A stretch of DNA of 64,000 nt, taken from positions 41,082,512 to 41,146,511 of the forward strand of contig NW_024881313.1 in assembly GCF_018691265.1 (NCBI RefSeq), in the 5' to 3' direction. The notes under the pieces were generated by a model. The model was not told the DNA's origin. It did no database searches and saw only the letters and a list, made by a program, of their open reading frames with translations. The translations under genes and the position numbers were made by a program. This DNA comes from Tyto alba (lineage: Eukaryota > Chordata > Aves > Strigiformes > Tytonidae). Positions 59,201-64,000 of the stretch are shown here, piece after piece; position 1 is the first letter of the stretch, and each line of letters begins with the position of its first letter.

Positions 59201-62200
59201 GCCGGATCCTCGGAGGGCACTGCGACAGACTATTCACAGGACTGCTCACAGCACCAGCGTCTGAACTTGGGTGCCCTGCGAGAAACAACCCGACAAGCAC
59301 CACACTGGAAACGTGCTTTTTTCCTACCGAAATTCAAAATACAAAATTCAAAATTCAACCTGCCAGCCACGGGTTGGGTACTGGCACACCACAACAAGAT
59401 GGGCACTAACTATGGAAAGCGATATCATCCTCTAACAGAAGTTCACAATTGTAGGAGAGTTCCTATTCAGATTCTGATCCAACTAAATAGAAACAAAATG
59501 CATTTATTTTTTACTCTTACATGCGCTCCGAGGGCCAGAGAATGGGAATTCAAAGTATAACTCTAGTAAGCACAAGATCTTTTACTACTTCACTTCTGCG
59601 TAAAGACCACCAAGAGAAAGCGCTGAGGAGCCCCTTTTGAAGAAATTCCATTTTTGTCCATCAGCAGAGTTATTCCCACCTCTCGTGCTATAACCCTGCA
59701 GATGCTGCAAGCGTCCTAAAGCAGCGCCGATTTGGCAAGCGGACGCCGCTTTTCTGCCGGTGGCTTTTGGCTGTTATTCCGCTAAGCGACTGCATTTGAC
59801 ACGGTTGACTTCAGCAGAGAGGGTACAGAAGCTTCCCAGGCCAAGCTCTCCGACAGCCCTGCTTCCCCCGGGCCAAGGACGAGGTATAACCGCGTGCGAG
59901 GGGTGACAGGCGACGGCGCTAACCCCCTCGTGCTCAGCAGGAACATCAGCCCAGGCCACGCTGGCTGATCCCGGAGTCTGGGGGCAGCTTCAAGGCTGAC
60001 CATTTAGCAGGAAATATTGTATTAAGACAGACAATGATCGTTTAGATTTGCAAAGTACTTTGAAGATAAAGCGCCACTACACGTGTCAAGAGACATTATT
60101 ATTTGTGGCTCAGAATAGCAAGAAATTTAACTATATTCTACTGGAAGTTCTTCTGGACAGAAGCCTGTCATTCGTTTATCTATAAAATTCCATTTAAATC
60201 AAAAAAAAACCCAGGAGACTCTAAACGTTTTTGTCAGTGTGAGGAAGAGGCCTGGAAGCAGTTAAGAAAATTTGACACGGAATTTCTCAATGATGACTTT
60301 AACTGATTTTTTGTGATTGGACCCATGCTAAGCCTGATCAACTGTAGAGCACACACTGATTGAACTCTAAATATTTTAACTAAATCTGCTAGGACTAGAC
60401 CACAAACACATATTGGCATATTGCTATTATTAATAGATCTCACAGGGTAAGAACATAGAATTAGGGTCACAAGGTAAGCCAGGAGTAAAACCTCCACCTT
60501 TTTTTTTTTCTCCTTGTAGACCAGTTGCATTCATGCCTTTACATAAAGACGGAGGGAATTCTCCCTCACCCATGCACCTTGCTGGAAGAGCAATGAGCAG
60601 GACGGTAAGGCAGCAGACAAAAAGAAGTGGAAAAGGAAACATTTACATGTGACATCAGGTGAAATCGAACGTCTGTAACAGCTGAGCAAAACTCTATTGG
60701 TGCTCGCAAACCCTCACCTCTAGCACTCGCCGCAAAAGCCAGATGAGATGATTCAAAAGCAGCTGTGAATCGCCTCTGCCGAATCGCCAGAAATACAGGC
60801 TTGCACAGTTTTCACACGGTGCTTTGATAACAGAGGCTAATTAAAGAACCAAACGCAGCCCCCCGTTGCTCTCCAGCAGAAAGCCAGAGGCGAGGAGGAG
60901 GGCGGTTGGGCGCGCCAGCAGCCGCGTTCGCTGCCCACGCTGATCTTGGCTACGCGAGCGCACGCGGGGACCAACGAGCGCCGTGTCAAAAACCAGCGTT
61001 GGCAAACACGCCCCGGCTGCTCCCCAAGTGGTTTTCCAAGTTACTTGCCATGCAGCTAGAGAGCGGACACTCCCAGCTGATTTGTTGTCCCCCGTGCCAA
61101 TATTCAGTTCCTCCTTGTTCAAGCAAGCTTGGGGGAGCGCGGGAAACATGATTGCAGAACCAGGGCCACAAGGACTGTAGGAAAGAGGATTTTTTCAGTT
61201 CCAAACCCAGGTCTGCAGACCCTCCCAAAACACACGGTCTGCATGTGGTCGACAAATAGAAGACATCAAAGCAAAGAAAAATGACTAGCCAAACTCGACG
61301 AGGATCGATCCTGAAAGTGCCTATTAATATGTATCAGCAGCAGATAGTGTACTCAACACAAAATGTAAATTTGACAGATCCCACAAACCTGTGAAGTAAT
61401 TTTAGTAAGTATTACAGCTTGCTGATAGTTGAAAATCTGGTTATGACTGCTGACAATATAAACCAGCATCGGATTACAGCTTACAAAGTCTTGTTTAAAG
61501 AAAGAAATACTATTAACAACATACTGACAAAGCAAACTTGCTTCTGAAAGTAAAATTATGGATCCCATGCAAGTAGCACCTTCCCTGAACCGATCCCATG
61601 GCAGGTTCCGGAGAAAGAGCGCAAAACATTTAGTAGGGCTGCAGACAGTGTTGATTTATTTGGTTTATCACCTCTCTGCAAAGATCAGCATGGTCACATG
61701 AGCCAATTCAGAAGCTAATCCACACAAACCAGCACTTCTGGCAACCTACACCACCAACGCTCCCAACGTGGGCAGCCTGCTGTGCTCAGACCTCCAGAAG
61801 AAAAATAATAAAAAAATAAATAAATCAAAACAATCCGTACCCACTAACATGCAGGACATCACACAGAGAACTTGCAGCAAGGAGCACGCTTAGCAGAGGA
61901 TTACCATGACAAAGCCTCTCCGCTGCAGGAGACGCTGATCTTGATGGGTCACTGACCAGATCTCCAGCTAGAGGTTAAGTATCTTCCAAATTAACAGGTC
62001 TGTGGCCATGAGGGGTCCCGGCCAGCACCAAGCCAAGCAAACGGAGAAAACAGAAGCTTAAGAGTTTCATTCCTATAGCCGATCTTAAAGCTAATTTGCC
62101 CAGATCACTGCACTGGCTCAGGGTCTGAGATGGATGCCAAGTCTGCCTCGCTGAGATCACGACCTAAGACCAGGCGGCAGAACGAGCCATGCCCTGCAGG

Positions 62201-62946
62201 GAGCTCTCACCAATCTCAAAGGGAACGAAGTCCACACTGCCTCTGCAGGGCATGGCCTACTACTGCCTTTAAAAGGAACTTTAAGAAGCATTGTTAGAAG
62301 GCCAGGGTTTGGTAACGTGCACATTTTTATACTCTGCGTGAGATTTTTGAGCTGGTTTGGCAGCAGTTGGCTCCTGCGCGAGGCAAGGCTCTGCACCGCT
62401 GCGCTCAGCAGGCTGCTACGGGCACTTACTAACACCAGCACCTTCCGAGTCCCAGCCTCTGGATTCATGAGATTTTGAATGTATACACACAGAGGTACCA
62501 CCTTCAGCACGCTAACCGACGGTGTTCTATAGGATGGGATGACACGGGGAACATCAGGTGCCACCAAGATGTGCTGGGTTCTCCTTCCCTCGCTCGGGCC
62601 ATCGATGCATTACTTAGGGTAAGGGACTCAGAAGCCTTGTTCAGAGTGAAGGGTCTTAAAAATCACTGTAAATTAGTATTACAGACAAGCTTCACTAAAA
62701 ATCTACGGGGTAAACACACAACTACACGGCAAAGAATGTAGACCAGCCTACCAAAGGGAGTTTGCACACTTTTATTCAAGAGGATAAGAGCTCAAGATTA
62801 AATGAAGTTTTTGCATTTAATAAATATATAAAACACAAAGCTGGCAGCCTTGTTGGAGAATTTATCCCAACTAGAGCCAAACTGGTTACTTTCTTTCCAG
62901 TGACTCTCCCCTTGGCAAACTGGAACACAAGCAACTCCGTTTAAAG

Positions 62947-63016
62947 ATTTTTTTGTTTGGTTTTTGTTTGTTTGTTTGTTTGGGTTTTTTTGTTTTGTTT
63001 TGTTCCGGTTTTTTTA
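62947..63016 (+). repeat. T/G-rich simple tract, (TTTG)n type
   Basis: About 70 bases of T with regularly spaced G, including several tttg copies. It abuts the CR1 fragment to its right. Confidence 0.9.
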
Positions 63017-63039
63017 AGAGATAAAAATCTGAAGGAAAT

Positions 63040-63210
63040 TGAACACTAGACAGGTTGCCCTGAGAGGCTGTGGAGTCTGTAACCTCGGAGATAACTCAAA
63101 CCCCAGCGGGACAGAGCCCGAGCAGCCTGCTCTGGTTTCCCTGCTTTGAGCAGGGTGGTTGGACTGGAGACATCGGAGGCCCCTCCCAGGCTCCTGAGCC
63201 TTCACAGGCA
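63040..63210 (+). mobile_element. CR1 LINE 3' fragment, plus orientation
   Basis: The text gacaggttgccctgagaggc, tgtggagtctgtaacctcgg, gagcagcctgctctgg, then ctgctttgagcagggtggtt and ggactggagac follows the CR1 3' order. A T/G-rich tract lies just before it. Confidence 0.9.
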
Positions 63211-64000
63211 CGTCAGATGCTGCTTTTGGAGAAAAAGACTTCTGCTCTTGCAGAAGATAAAGGCTTAACTACTAGGAGCTAGTGCTGAAACCAGATCTGG
63301 CCAAGATTACTCTAAATACTTTAATTTGCTGCAAGGAGAAGTAAATTAAAATCCACCATTGAGTTAGATGAGAAGAAGAAAATCAGGAATATATTACAGG
63401 TCCTCAAGAAACCACAGGGCATTTCAGATGGTGCTGACAAGTCAAGAAACATTTTACTGCTTTCCTTCTGAAATTCCATGCTGTTATATAATCCAGACTG
63501 CTAAACAAGTTCAGTGCGTATGACTGTCAGAACCAGTATCTCCTAACTGAAAAGATGCAAAGTCAGTAACTTGAAAGTTCAACACAAGGTTCACGTTTTG
63601 CCTTTTAAAGAAAAATCTGCAAGGAAAAAAAAAAAAAATCCACCAACAAAACCAACAGCTTTTAACAGCTTGTTGTATAGCTTTTCTCCTTCCTTACTCT
63701 TCCTAAAAGAGAGGCTCCTTCAGCAGTGATCGCTTCACGATAAATCAAAAGCAAGAACCAGAGATGCACAGAAAGCACACGGCCCCCCCTCAGCTCTAAC
63801 TGCTCTAGGAGGGATGCCTGTTCTCACGCTCCTGCTTCCCGCCGGGAATGTCAGATGCTCAGGAAGTGAGTGATCTGTTACCACATCTCCCATGTTATTT
63901 ATTGGCGAAGCCTCCCGGATCGCCGGCAGCGGTGCGGACTGCCACGCAGGACAGCTTCCACCAGGTGCTCTCTTTAGATTCCTCCACCTAGAAACACACT

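Larger units (their letters stand above)
56266..64000 (-). other. MAP4 intron (5' part outside window)
   Basis: No exon is found, in particular none resembling the MADLSL start or the DYIPLLD segment of MAP4. It contains a poly(T)-flanked GC-rich segment at 57,396-57,680, a GC-rich patch near 59,000-59,220, another near 60,850-61,020, a T/G-rich tract at 62,947-63,016 and a CR1 fragment beside it. Confidence 0.75.

Noticed and set aside
58985..59220. GC-rich patch with overlapping open frames on both strands
   Set aside because: No domain or splice context; open by base composition.
1..64000. tRNA, rRNA, CRISPR arrays, insertion sequences or bacterial-type operons
   Set aside because: None seen; the sequence is vertebrate nuclear DNA with GT-AG introns and LINE remnants.
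56266..64000. Initiator exon of MAP4
   Set aside because: I looked for an MADLSL-like start and the following acidic segment on the minus strand and found nothing; it is probably beyond the right edge.

Overview
This window is nuclear DNA from a bird. It holds CR1-type LINE fragments with the usual avian 3' end, intron-rich structure and consistent GT-AG splicing. The class is firm; the species is not determined, though the GC-rich CR1 copy near 50 kb fits a bird outside the passerines (weak inference).

The whole window lies inside one gene on the minus strand: MAP4, microtubule-associated protein 4. I could place 17 coding exons between 56,265 (most N-terminal seen) and 3,476 (most C-terminal seen). 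All splice phases agree from one exon to the next. The start-codon exons lie beyond the right edge. The exons for the third and fourth microtubule-binding repeats, the tail and the 3' UTR lie beyond the left edge.

Layout in gene order, right to left. (1) 56.3-48.5 kb: five short exons of the acidic projection domain. (2) 46.8-45.7 kb: one 1,125-nt exon, about half of it a 39-bp coding minisatellite. (3) 44.6-43.4 kb: two short acidic exons. (4) 42.3-38.0 kb: one giant 4,326-nt exon holding a series of degenerate ~75-residue repeats. (5) 29.3-27.6 kb: a 1,628-nt exon with an apparent one-base loss that breaks the frame near its 3' end. (6) 14.5-5.0 kb: the proline- and lysine-rich basic region, followed by tubulin-binding repeat R1 and an inter-repeat spacer. 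(7) 3.6-3.5 kb: repeat R2. The N-terminal exons are all of phase 1-1, so any of them can be skipped without loss of frame. The basic and repeat exons use mixed phases.

The protein combines a long, acidic and repetitive projection arm with a basic C-terminal half that binds and stabilises microtubules. The remaining DNA is intron, with CR1 remnants, homopolymer runs, a short minisatellite, GC-rich patches and one perfect 20-bp inverted repeat. No second gene, RNA gene or CRISPR array could be supported.
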